From positions 4,898,001 to 4,962,000 of the forward strand of contig NZ_CP110636.1 in NCBI RefSeq assembly GCF_026153355.1: 64,000 bases of DNA, read 5' to 3'. The notes beneath the pieces were generated by a model. That model was given only the letters and a program-made list of their open reading frames with translations, searched no databases and was not told the origin of the DNA. Shown here piece by piece: positions 9,826 to 18,233 of the stretch. This stretch comes from Streptomyces endophytica (GTDB taxonomy: Bacteria > Actinomycetota > Actinomycetes > Streptomycetales > Streptomycetaceae). The number at the start of each line of letters is the position of its first letter. Position 1 is the first letter of the stretch. A program made the translations under genes and the position numbers.

Positions 9826-11386
9826 ATGCCCGCCGCCACCCCGCGCCGGCCCCGGCTCCCCGCCACCGCCGAGCTGCGCGCCCGCGCGGCCACCGCCCTG
9901 CGCCGCTGCGGCGCCGACCTCGACGCCGTCACCGCCGGCACCGGCCAGACCCTCCCCCGCCCGTACGCCCCTCACCGGCGGCACCCTCGCCGAGCTCGCC
10001 GCCACCACGCCGGAGCAGATCGACGCGGCCGTCGCCGAGGCGCACCGCACGTTCCAGCAGTGGCGCACGGTGCCCGCGCCGCGGCGCGGGGCGCTGGTCA
10101 AGCGGCTGGGCGCGCTGCTGACCGCCCATCAGGAGGACCTCGCCGACCTGGTCACCATCGAGGCCGGCAAGATCCGCTCCGAGGCGCTCGGCGAGGTCCA
10201 GGAGATGATCGACATCTGCGACTTCGCGGTCGGCCTGTCCCGGCAGCTCTACGGCCGCACCATCGCCGGCGAACGCCCCGGCCACCGGCTCTCCGAGAGC
10301 TGGCACCCGCTCGGCGTGGTCGGCGTGCTCTCCGCCTTCAACTTCCCCGTCGCCGTGTGGTCCTGGAACACCGCGATCGCCCTGGTCTGCGGCGACCCGG
10401 TGGTCTGGAAGCCGTCCGAGCTGACCCCGCTCACCGCGCTGGCCTGCGACGCGCTGCTCGCCCGGGCCGCCGCCGACACGGGCGCGCCCGCCGGTGTGCA
10501 CCGGCTGCTGCTCGGCGCCCGGGACTGCGGGGAACACCTGGTCGACGACCCGCGGGTGGCCCTGGTCAGCGCCACCGGCTCGGTCCGCATGGGGCGCGAG
10601 GTCGCGCCGCGGGTGGCCGCCCGGTTCGGCCGCTGCCTGCTCGAACTCGGCGGCAACAACGCCGCCGTGGTCACCCCGTCGGCCGACCTGGACCTGACCG
10701 TCCGCGGGGTGGTCTTCTCCGCCGCCGGTACCGCCGGCCAGCGCTGTACGACGCTGCGCCGGCTGATCGTCCACGAGGACATCGCCGAGCCCCTCCTCGC
10801 GCGGATCGTGCGGGCGTACCAACAGCTGCCGCTGGGCGACCCGTTCGACCCGGCCACCCTCGTCGGCCCGCTGATCGGCCCGGCCGCCGGCACGGCGATG
10901 ACCGAGGCGCTGGCCGCCGCGCGGCGGGCCGGTGGCACACTGCTGACCGGCGGCGAGCGCTGCCTGGCGGACGAGGCCCCGGACGCCGCCTACCTGCGCC
11001 CGGCGATCGTGCGGATGCCCGAACAGACCGAGCTCGTCCGCACCGAGACCTTCGCCCCGATCCTCTACGTCCTGACCTACCGCACCTTCGACGAGGCGCT
11101 CGCGCTGCACAACGACGTGCCGCAGGGGCTGTCCTCCAGCATCTTCACCCGCGACCAGCGCGAGGCCGAGCGCTTCCTCGCCGCCGACGGGTCAGACTGC
11201 GGGATCGCCAACGTCAACATCGGCACGTCGGGGGCGGAGATCGGCGGCGCCTTCGGCGGGGAGAAGGAGACCGGCGGCGGACGCGAGTCCGGCTCCGACG
11301 CCTGGCGCGCCTACATGCGCCGGTCCACCAACACCGTCAACCACTCGGCGGACCTCCCGCTCGCCCAGGGCGTCAGCTTCCTGTGA
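9826..11386 (+). CDS. ALDH7-family L-aminoadipate-semialdehyde dehydrogenase (one frameshift near 9955-9975)
   Basis: NAD-dependent aldehyde dehydrogenase of the antiquitin (ALDH7A1/AmaB/Pcd) family, which oxidises aminoadipate semialdehyde (in equilibrium with piperideine-6-carboxylate) to 2-aminoadipate. Hallmarks are FNFPVAVWSWN, the glutamate in LLELGGNNAAVV, the nucleophile in GTAGQRCTTLRRL, and the family tail GGEKETGGGRESGSDAWRAY followed by PLAQGVSFL. The ATG at 9826 has AGGAG six bases upstream. The frame slips once early, near 9955-9975. It sits 35 bases behind the HglS gene, so the three genes likely form an operon. The aminotransferase and D-2-hydroxyglutarate dehydrogenase needed to complete the route are not here. 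Confidence 0.87.
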
Positions 11387-11400
11387 CCCCGGCCGCCCGG

Positions 11401-12161
11401 CTACGGGGTCCGGCCGAGGTCCCGGACCAGTGTGGGGGAGGGGCGCGGGATCTCCCCGAAGTCCTCGTCGTCGCTGTCCACGACGAGCTGGTTGATCACG
11501 TGCTCCAGGGCGGCCGGCAGGGTCGGGGCGAGCCCGCTGTGCCACTGGACCAGGAGGTTGTGCCGGGCCGCGTCCGGGAGCAGCTGCTTCTCGTCGAACG
11601 CGGCCACCGACGGACGCTCCTCGTCCGGCCCGTGCGCGGCCTGCTCCCGCCAGTACGCGGCGTCGCGGTACTCGCCGTTGCGGCGGTGCGAGAGGTACAG
11701 GCAGTAGGCGGCGGTCCGGCTGCCGGCGCCGGCGCCGAAGTGCCACCAGAAGTGCGCCGCGTCGGTACGGCCCGTGATGTGCAGCAGACAGGCGAAGACC
11801 AGCGCGCCCTCGGGGTCGATGCGGTGGTCGTCGACCAGCCGCTCCAGGCTGGCCGCGGCCGCCGCGGCGTTCACCACCAGCGCGCAGGCCAGCTGGAGTT
11901 CATGGGTGGCCTCGTCCCGGGCGCTCGGATAGCCGCTCGGCGCCGCCCGGTCGGCCCGGCCCGGAAGCCCGGCCGGCCCCGCTCCGTCCGCCGCGAGGGC
12001 GCCCGCCGGTACGGGGACCCGATCCGGTGGGGGCCGCCGGGCGGCGTCGGCCCGCCGAGACCGTAGAGGCCCGCCGGCCCGTCGATCCCGGCGACCGCGG
12101 CCGCCGCGCTGAGCAGGGTCTCGACGGTCTCCCGTCGGCCGGCGGAATGGGTGTGCGACAT
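11401..12161 (-). CDS. hypothetical protein encoded behind a sigma-like factor (frameshifted)
   Basis: I do not recognise a family. The start MSHTHSAGRRETVETLL at 12161 lies two bases after the stop of the sigma-like gene and has a GGGGG purine run before it. The C-terminal two thirds are helical and rich in W, H and Y (FWWHFGAGAGSRTAAYCLYL, YWREQAAHGP), ending VRDLGRTP. The middle is proline/arginine-rich and the frame slips at about 11950-12020. No signal peptide or membrane segment is visible. Tight coupling suggests a partner or effector of the sigma-like protein, which is inference only. It converges with the ALDH gene 14 bases away. Confidence 0.6.
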
Positions 12162-12163
12162 GG

Positions 12164-12809
12164 TCAGTTCCCCCTGGGATTTCCCTGATCGATACCGAGC
12201 GCCGCAGCGAGCTTGCGCTTGCCGCGGGCTCGCGTAGGAGCGGACGGTGACTTCGTCGACGCCGAGCAGGGCGCCGATCTGGGCGTCGCTGTAGCCGATG
12301 ACGTGCCGGAGCACGATCACGTCGCACTGCCGCTCCGGCAGTCTGGCGATCGCCGCGTACAGCCCCAACTGGCTCTCCAGCATGGCGAATTGCTGCTGGC
12401 ACTCGCGCAGCAGGGCATGGGTGACGACGGCGAAGGCGGCGGTCTCGGTCAGGGCGGTGGGCTGCTGGTGGTCGTAGAGCCACTCCACCACCCGCTCCTT
12501 GAGGACCGACCAGGCGTACGCCTCCACCGACGCCTGCCGCAGCGCGTGCGGCCACAGCCGGCCGAGCTGCTCGTAGGCGGACAGGGCGACCTCGCGGGCC
12601 GCGGCCTCGCTGCCCGTGTGCAGATAGGCGTAGGTCAGCCACTTGCGGGCATGGGTGGCGAGGAACGCCTCGAAGGTTATGGACAGTTGGTGGTCGGACC
12701 GGGCCGGTGTGACGGACGGAAGCGTGCACCGGGGGAGCGCGGCTAACTCCGTGATGAAGGTGTGCGCCGGGGCGCACGCCGGTAGAAGTCGGTCCCGGTC
12801 TGCGCTCAC
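12164..12809 (-). CDS. ECF-like RNA polymerase sigma factor (frameshift near its end)
   Basis: About 215 aa. The GTG start at 12809 has GAGGA six bases upstream. Residues about 45-110 resemble region 2 but weakly (FEAFLATHARKWLTYAYLHT...AAREVALSAYEQL). Region 4 is clear: IARLPERQCDVIVLRHVIGY followed by SDAQIGALLGVDEVTVRSYA, a sigma-70 r4 helix-turn-helix. Near 12225 one extra C shifts the frame; corrected, it ends RGKRKLAAALGIDQGNPRGN at 12164, two bases before the next start. Weak region 2 leaves open a DNA-binding regulator with only a sigma r4 domain. No anti-sigma gene is adjacent. Confidence 0.7.
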
Positions 12810-13202
12810 GAGCAGTCCTCGTTCCGTTCGCCATGCGCCGCTGGCCGGGTGGCGGGGTCCCGAGGACAGCGGGAGGACGGTTTGCCCTCACCCTCCAATG
12901 AACAGGAAACAGGGCCCATTTGTGGCACGAGGGGCGCAAAAATCTTCCGCTGCGTATTCATATGGTTACCCGTGACAATGGCATGTGACGAATCGTGACA
13001 CTCACCTGGCGGGCTGTCACCGTCTGCGCGGGTGTGCGCCCCGCATGATCCGGCCGTTACCGGGCAGAGCTCCCACAGTCCAGCGCACAACGGCCGAAAG
13101 CGCGCGCTGGGGGCGCACGCTTCCTTCGCATGCGCCCCCGATCCGCCCCGCCCGGCGGCGCTGTACCCGAGTGGTGAGCCGTACCTGGGGAGGCAGCGGA
13201 CG
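12810..13202. other. 393-base divergent intergenic region
   Basis: No convincing gene. It is visibly less GC-rich than its surroundings around 12890-13000. It holds four copies of GTGAC or its complement GTCAC (12972, 12985, 12995 and 13016), and it must contain the promoters of the sigma-like gene (minus) and the methyltransferase (plus). A 94-codon minus-strand frame ending in the sigma start codon lacks support and is not called. Confidence 0.5.
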
Positions 13203-14019
13203 ATGAACGAGCACGAGCCCGTGGTGGACCTGCAGCTGGACCGGGCCCACTCGTCCCGGATCTACGACTACTTCCTGGGGGCAAGACCAACTTCCTGGCC
13301 GACCGGATGGCCGCCGGCAGCGTGCTCGGGGTCTTCCCCGCCGCGCTGGTCGCGGCCCGCATCAACCGCGAGTTCATGCACCGCGCGACCCGCTTCCTCG
13401 CCGAGTCCGGCCTGCGCCAGTTCCTCGACATCGGCACCGGCATCCCCACCCCGCCCAACCTGCACGACATCGCCCAGGGCAGCGCCCCCGACGCCCGGTC
13501 GTCTACACCGACAACGACCCGATCGTCCTCGCGCACGCCGCGGCCCTGCTGCTCAGCACCCCCGAGGGCCGCACCGCCTACGTCCAGGCCGACGTCACCG
13601 ACCCCGGGGGCATCCTCACCGCGCCGCAACTCCTCGACACCCTCGACCTGTCCCGGCCGGTCGCCCTCAGCCTGAACGCGCTGATGCACTTCGTCCCCGA
13701 CGACGGCCGGGACCGCGCCCACACCATCGTCGAAACCCTCAAGGCGGCGCTCCCCAGCGGCTCCATGCTCGCCATGAGCCACGCCACCGCCGATTTCGAC
13801 CCCGAGGCGATGCGGAAGATCATCAAGATCTACGGCGACGCCGGGACCCGCCTGCAGTTCCGCACCCGCCCCGAGTTCCTCCGCTTCTTCGACGGCTGGG
13901 ACCTGCTGGAACCGGGCGTCACCCTCTCCCACCAGTGGCGACCGGACGACCCCGCCGACGCCACCCACGTCACCGACGCCGAGGCCGCCTGCTACGCGGC
14001 CATCGCCCGCAAGCCCTGA
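13203..14019 (+). CDS. DUF574-type SAM-dependent methyltransferase (two frameshifts)
   Basis: Actinobacterial S-adenosylmethionine methyltransferase-like protein of the Methyltransf_19/DUF574 group, about 272 aa; substrates in this group are largely unknown. Family motifs are AHSSRIYDYFLGGKTNF at the N-terminus (after correction), INREFMHRATRFL, the SAM loop FLDIGTGIPT, YTDNDPIVLAHA, and LNALMHFVPD. The frame is one base short at the G5 run 13277-13281 and again near 13498. Both corrections restore standard family residues (GGKTNF; ARVVYTDND). It stands alone, divergent from the sigma-like gene. Streptomycetes carry many paralogues. Confidence 0.85.
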
Positions 14020-14070
14020 CGCGTGGAGTACCGGGGGCCGGAAGCGGCCGAACGGGGCCGCCCCGCCCGC

Positions 14071-14517
14071 TCATTCCTTCCGGTACCCGTACGCCTCCCC
14101 GGCCGCCGCCGCGACCGCGTCCAGGTCCGCCCCGGCCGAGGCGGTGACCACCGCGGCCACCGCGCCCTCCACGAAGGGGCGTCCACCAGCCGCGCGCCCT
14201 CGGGGAGCTCGTCCCCCTCGGCGATCAGCGCCTTGACGGTCAGCACCGCGCTGCCCAGATCGACCAGGAGCGCCACCCCCGCCCCGCGGTCCACCCGGTG
14301 GGCCGCCTCGGTGATCAGCTCCGCGCTGGTGCCCAGCCCGCCGTCCGGGTGCCGCCGGCGGCGGCCACCGGGCCTTGGCCCCGCCCCCGGCCAGCCCGAC
14401 GGCCAGCGTGGCCACGGACTCCGCGACCGGCCCGCTGTGCGACACCAGCACCACCCCGACCAGCGCCTCCGCGCCGCCGGCCGGGCCCCGGCCGCTCACC
14501 TCGCCACCGCTGCTCAC
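14071..14517 (-). CDS. dhaM: DhaM, phosphoryl-donor subunit of PTS-dependent dihydroxyacetone kinase (frameshifted)
   Basis: EIIA-mannose-like protein that receives phosphate from HPr and passes it to the DhaL-bound nucleotide. The active histidine is in VGVVLVSHSGPVAE near the N-terminus. The middle (VALLVDLGSAVLTVKALIAE, then GARLVDAPFVEGA) is in a second frame, so two compensating slips lie near 14345-14360 and 14180. Its ATG overlaps the DhaL stop by four bases. It ends AGEAYGYRKE at 14071. It is short (about 149 aa), with only the EIIA domain and no fused HPr or EI part, as is usual in actinobacteria. Confidence 0.85.
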   Translation of the reverse strand: MSSGGEVSGRGPAGGAEALVGVVLVSHSGPVAESVATLAVGLAGGGAKARWPPPAAPGRRAGHQRGADHRGGPPGGPRGGGGAPGRSGQRGADRQGADRRGGRAPRGRAAGGRPFVEGAVAAVVTASAGADLDAVAAAAGEAYGYRKE

Positions 14518-15122
14518 TTCGCCACCTCGGCGAGGGCCGCGAACAGCAGCGCCGAGGACGTCGCCCCCGGGTCCTGGTGCCCGATGCTGCGCTCGCCGAG
14601 ATAGCTCGCCCGGCCCTTCTTGGCCAGCATCGGCACCGTCGACCGCGCGCCCTCCTCGGCCGCCTCGGCCGCCGCCGCGAACGACGTGGCCAGCTCCTCC
14701 ACTGCGGGCACCAGCGCGTCCAGCATCGTCTTGTCGCCCGGCGCCGACCCGCCGAGCTGCCCCACCGCGTCCACGCCGGCCCGCAGCCCGGCCCGCAGTT
14801 CCTCCGCGGACACCTGCGCCGCGTCGCCGAGCGTCTTGCCCGTGCGCCGCAGCAGCGTGCCGTACAGCGGTCCGGACGCCCCGCCCACGCTTGAGATCAG
14901 CTGCCGCCCGGCCGTGGTCAGCACCGCCCCGGGTGTCGCCGGCGGCTCCGCCTCCACCACCTTCACCACGGCCGCGAAACCACGCTGCATGTTCGTGCCG
15001 TGGTCGGCGTCACCGATGGCCGAATCCAGCTCGGTGAGCCGCTCCGCCTCCCGGTCGATGGCGGCGGCCGCCGCCGTCATCCAGCGTACGAAGAACGCGG
15101 CATCCAGGGCCGTTCCGGACAC
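14514..15122 (-). CDS. dhaL: DhaL, ADP-binding subunit of dihydroxyacetone kinase
   Basis: 202 aa, intact. DhaL holds ADP/ATP and magnesium and transfers phosphate from DhaM to dihydroxyacetone on DhaK. The nucleotide/metal motif is seen as DSAIGDADHGTNMQRG (three conserved Asp and one His), followed by the glycine-rich ISSVGGASGPLYG and the PGDKTMLDAL signature. It lies between dhaK (113 bases upstream) and dhaM (four-base overlap). Together they would phosphorylate cytosolic dihydroxyacetone from glycerol or from polyol oxidation. Confidence 0.93.
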   Translation of the reverse strand: MSGTALDAAFFVRWMTAAAAAIDREAERLTELDSAIGDADHGTNMQRGFAAVVKVVEAEPPATPGAVLTTAGRQLISSVGGASGPLYGTLLRRTGKTLGDAAQVSAEELRAGLRAGVDAVGQLGGSAPGDKTMLDALVPAVEELATSFAAAAEAAEEGARSTVPMLAKKGRASYLGERSIGHQDPGATSSALLFAALAEVAK

Positions 15123-15235
15123 GGACCACTCTCCTCAGATCGAGTTGCTCTCGGTTCACCTGCGGCAACGGGTACCCAGCTACATACACGAGCACCAGGA
15201 CGGGTAAACGGACCGGCGCCGCCCCGGGGGATCCG

Positions 15236-16227
15236 CTACCGGCCCACCGGAGCCCGGCCGTCTGCACCGGCGCGTCCCACAACCGCAGCAGCTCCCCGTC
15301 CACCTGACACAGCGTCACCGAACAGCCCGCCATGTCCAGCGACGTCACGTAGTTGCCGACGAGCGTACGGGCCACCGCCACCTTGCGCTCGTCGAGCACC
15401 CGGCGCACCTCCGCGGAGAACCCGTACAGCTCCAGCAGCGGTGTCGCGCCCATGCCGTTGACCAGCACCAGCACCGGCAGCCGCGGTTCGAGGTCCTCCA
15501 GGACCGCGTCCAGCGCGAAGTCCGCGATCTCCCGCGAGGTCATCATCGGCCGCCGCTCCCGCCCCGGCTCGCCGTGGATGCCCACCCCCAACTCCAGCTC
15601 CCCGGCGGGCAGATCGAACGTCGGGCTGCCCTTGGCCGGCGTCGTGCACGCGCTCAGCGCCACCCCGAAGCTGCGCGAGGACCGGACCACCTGCCGGGCC
15701 ACTGCCTCCACCCGCTCCAGCGGCATGCCCTCCTCGGCCGCCGCTCCGGCGATCTTCTCCACGAACAGCGTCGCGCCCGTGCCGCGCCGCCCGGCCGTGA
15801 ACGTCGAGTCCGTCACCGCCACGTCGTCGTCGACCAGCACGCTGGCGACCTGGATCCCCTCGTCCTCCGCCAGCTCCGCCGCCATCTGGAAGTTGAGCAC
15901 GTCGCCCGTGTAGTTCTTCACCACGAAGAGCACCCCGCGCCCGCTGTCCACCGCGGCCGCCGCCCGCACCATCTGGTCCGGCACGGGCGAGGTGAACACC
16001 TCCCCGGGGCAGGCCGCGTCCAGCATCCCGGGCCCGACGAAGCCCGCGTGCAGCGGCTCGTGCCCGCTGCCGCCCCCGGACAGCAGCGCCACCTTCTCCG
16101 CCACCGGCGCGTCCCGCCGCACCACCACCCGGTTCTCGGCGTCCACCACCAGCTCCGGATGCGCGGCGGCCATCCCCCGCAGCGCATCCTCGACGACGGT
16201 CTCCGGCACGTTGATCAGCATCTTCAC
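15236..16227 (-). CDS. dhaK: DhaK, dihydroxyacetone-binding subunit (frameshift at the last codons)
   Basis: About 331 aa. DhaK binds dihydroxyacetone covalently through a histidine; that histidine lies in LGVGIHGEPGRER. Other family motifs are ALLSGGGSGHEPLHAGFVG, VFVVKNYTGDVLNF-type residues (VLFVVKNYTGDVLNF) and VNGMGATPLLELYG. The coding frame runs past the expected end, but one missing G in the GGG near 15247 would give the usual end LRWGR and a stop at 15236. It is first in the dhaK-dhaL-dhaM operon. Confidence 0.9.
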
Positions 16228-16394
16228 GGGTACCTCCTGGTGGGCGGGCCGGTCCGGCGGTTCAAGTATCGGCCCGCGGCGCCGCCGACGGCACCGGCAC
16301 GCGCCGGGCGCTTCGGCGCGCGTGATCGGCCGGGAGGTGGTCTGCTGGAACGGGGGCCGTCCGTACGTCCCGCCGCACGTCCCCGGAGAGCCGT

Positions 16395-17417
16395 ATGAGC
16401 AGCTATCGCGTCGCCCAGGTCGCCGGCGCCGGAGGGTCGTTCGAGATCGTCGAGCGCGAGGTGCCGGAGCCCGGCCCCGGCTATGTGCGGGTGGCCGTGG
16501 ACGCCTGCGGGGTCTGTCACAGCGATGTCGTCTTCGTGGACGCCCAGGTCCCGGGCGTACGGTTTCCGCTGGTCCCCGGGCACGAGATCGCCGGGCGCAT
16601 CGAGGCGCTGGGCGAGGACGTGGACGCCGGCTGGCAGGTGGGCGACCGGGTGGCCGTCGGCTGGTTCGGCGGCAGCTGCCACCACTGCCGGCCGTGCCGG
16701 CAGGGCGACTTCATCGTGTGCGAGAACCTCAAGGTCCCGGGCTGGGCGTACGACGGGGGTTACGCGGAGGCGGCGATCGTGCCGACCGACGCGCTGGCCC
16801 GCATCCCGGAGGCGCTCCCGGCCGCCGAGGCGGCGCCGATGGCCTGTGCGGGGGTGACCACGTTCAACGGGCTGCGGCGCAGTTCCGCCCGGCCGGGCGA
16901 TCTGGTCGCCGTCCTCGGCATCGGCGGCCTCGGCCACCTGGGCGTGCAGTACGCGGCCGCGATGGGCTTCGAGACGGTGGCCATCGCCCGTGGCCCGGCC
17001 AAGGCCGATTTCGCCAACCAGCTCGGCGCGCACCACTACGTCGACAGCACGGCGGACACCCCCGTCGCGGACGCCCTGCGGTCCCTGGGCGGCGCCAAGG
17101 TCGTCCTGGCCACCGCGGCCAGCGCCGAGGCCATCGCGGCGACCGTGGACGGGCTGTCCCACCGTGGCGAGTTGGTGGTCATCGGCGTCTCCTCGGACCC
17201 GTTGGGGATCAGCCCGCTGCAGTTGCTCATTCCCGGCAAGGCCGTCCGCGGCCATCCGTCCGGCACCGCACAGGACGTGCAGGACACCATGGCCTTCAGT
17301 GCGCTGCACGGCATCCACCCGATGATCGAGACCGCGCCGCTGGACCGGACCGACGAGGCCTACCGGAAGATGCTCGCCGGAACGGCCCGCTTCCGGATGG
17401 TGGTCACCCCCCGCTGA
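16395..17417 (+). CDS. zinc-dependent alcohol dehydrogenase (AdhP-like)
   Basis: 340 aa, intact, NAD(P)-dependent medium-chain alcohol dehydrogenase. Catalytic-zinc residues are in ACGVCHSDVVF, then PGHEIAGRIEALGE and later CAGVTTFNGL; structural-zinc cysteines are in SCHHCRPCRQGDFIVC. The Rossmann site is VLGIGGLGHLGVQYA. This pattern (GVCHSD, CAG/VTTY-like) is that of AdhP/AdhA enzymes acting on short primary alcohols or aldehydes. It is divergent from dhaK with 167 bases between, where both promoters must lie. Confidence 0.9.
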   Translation: MSSYRVAQVAGAGGSFEIVEREVPEPGPGYVRVAVDACGVCHSDVVFVDAQVPGVRFPLVPGHEIAGRIEALGEDVDAGWQVGDRVAVGWFGGSCHHCRPCRQGDFIVCENLKVPGWAYDGGYAEAAIVPTDALARIPEALPAAEAAPMACAGVTTFNGLRRSSARPGDLVAVLGIGGLGHLGVQYAAAMGFETVAIARGPAKADFANQLGAHHYVDSTADTPVADALRSLGGAKVVLATAASAEAIAATVDGLSHRGELVVIGVSSDPLGISPLQLLIPGKAVRGHPSGTAQDVQDTMAFSALHGIHPMIETAPLDRTDEAYRKMLAGTARFRMVVTPR

Positions 17418-17517
17418 CGCGCACCCCGCCGTCGACGTGGCGCGCCGGCTACTCCCGGTTACCCCCGACTGCCCCCGACCGGCTCTCGCGACGCCCGCCC
17501 GCATGCCCTAGTATTGA

Positions 17518-17532
17518 TAATGGTTTCCATTA
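17518..17532 (+). promoter_or_regulatory. Zur box in the rpmB-rpsN promoter
   Basis: TAATGGTTTCCATTA is a perfect inverted repeat around TTT. It resembles the AT-rich zinc-uptake-regulator operators of Streptomyces (AATG-N-CATT core) and stands out in GC-rich surroundings. It lies 52 bases before the rpmB start. Zur repression in zinc-replete cells would keep these zinc-free ribosomal paralogues off. Confidence 0.75.
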
Positions 17533-17583
17533 CCGTTAAGTGGTGCCGACGAGAGACCGAGATCGACGAGAGGTAGTCCCCGC

Positions 17584-17819
17584 ATGTCCGCCCACTGCCA
17601 ACTGACCGGCGCCCGGCCGGGCTTCGGCAAGAGCATCTCCCATTCGCACCGCCGGACGTCCCGCCGGTTCGACCCGAACATCCAGCGCAAGCGCTACTGG
17701 CTGGCGAGCGAAGGCCGCCACGTCCGGCTCACCCTCGGCGTCAAGGGGATCAGGACGGTCGACGTCATCGGGGTCGAGGCCGCGGTGGCGCGCATCCGCG
17801 CGCGAGGGGGAAGGTCTGA
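17584..17819 (+). CDS. rpmB: 50S ribosomal protein L28, zinc-independent paralogue (frameshift in G5 run 17806-17810)
   Basis: Start MSAHCQLTGARPGFGKSISH, then HRRTSRRFDPNIQRKRYWLA, typical of L28. Only one cysteine is present, so the zinc ribbon is absent (the C-minus form). As written the frame runs on. One extra G in the G5 run gives the normal end ARGGKV, 78 aa, with the stop TGATG overlapping the next start. A frame break in a small ribosomal gene with otherwise perfect conservation is good evidence that the break is a sequence error. Expected to be made under zinc shortage. Confidence 0.9.
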
Positions 17820-18124
17820 TGGCCAAGCAGAGCAAGATCGCGAAGAACGAGCGGCGCAAGGTGATCGTCGCGCGGTACGCCGCCCGGCGCGCCGAGCTGA
17901 AGGAGGTCATCCGGCGGCCCTCGTCGACTGAGGGCGAACGCGCGGCCGCCCAGGCCGAGTTGCGCCGGCAGCCGCGCGACGCGAGCGCGACCCGGGTGCG
18001 GAACCGGGACGGCGTGGACGGCCGGCCGCGCGGGCACCTGCGGAAGTTCGGCCTGTCCCGGGTGCGGATGCGGCAGCAGGCGCACGCCGGGTTCCTCCCC
18101 GGGGTCACCAAGTCGTCCTGGTAG
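17819..18124 (+). CDS. rpsN: 30S ribosomal protein S14, zinc-independent paralogue
   Basis: 101 aa, MAKQSKIAKNERRKVIVARY, ending GVTKSSW, the long S14 type. The zinc-binding CXXC pairs of the short S14 are absent, so it can replace a zinc-holding copy when zinc is scarce. Its start overlaps the rpmB stop by one base. The pair is placed under the Zur box upstream. A strong hairpin follows 33 bases after the stop. Confidence 0.93.
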   Translation: MAKQSKIAKNERRKVIVARYAARRAELKEVIRRPSSTEGERAAAQAELRRQPRDASATRVRNRDGVDGRPRGHLRKFGLSRVRMRQQAHAGFLPGVTKSSW

Positions 18125-18157
18125 GCGGCGGGAACGGCGTACCGGCGGACGAGGCGG

Positions 18158-18181
18158 CGGCCCGGGCGGCTGCCCGGGCCG
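18158..18181. terminator. bidirectional terminator hairpin between rpsN and add
   Basis: Perfect 10-base stem CGGCCCGGGC / GCCCGGGCCG with a GGCT loop, placed between the convergent rpsN and adenosine deaminase genes. No U-tract follows, which is usual for streptomycete terminators. Confidence 0.7.
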
Positions 18182-18221
18182 CGGGCCGTGGGGGAGTGCG
18201 GCCCCGCTGACCGCCGATTAG

Positions 18222-18233
18222 CTGTCAGACAAG
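18222..18233. promoter_or_regulatory. GntR-type palindrome at the end of add
   Basis: CTGTCAGACAAG with core TGTCAGACA overlaps the add stop codon. It is the same motif as at the add start and upstream of the gntR gene. It may be an auxiliary operator or chance, because part of it is fixed by coding. Confidence 0.35.

Noticed and set aside
12806..13090. 94-codon minus-strand frame ending in the start codon of the sigma-like gene
   Set aside because: The overlap looks like coupling, but there is no ribosome site at its start and no recognisable or compositionally typical protein.
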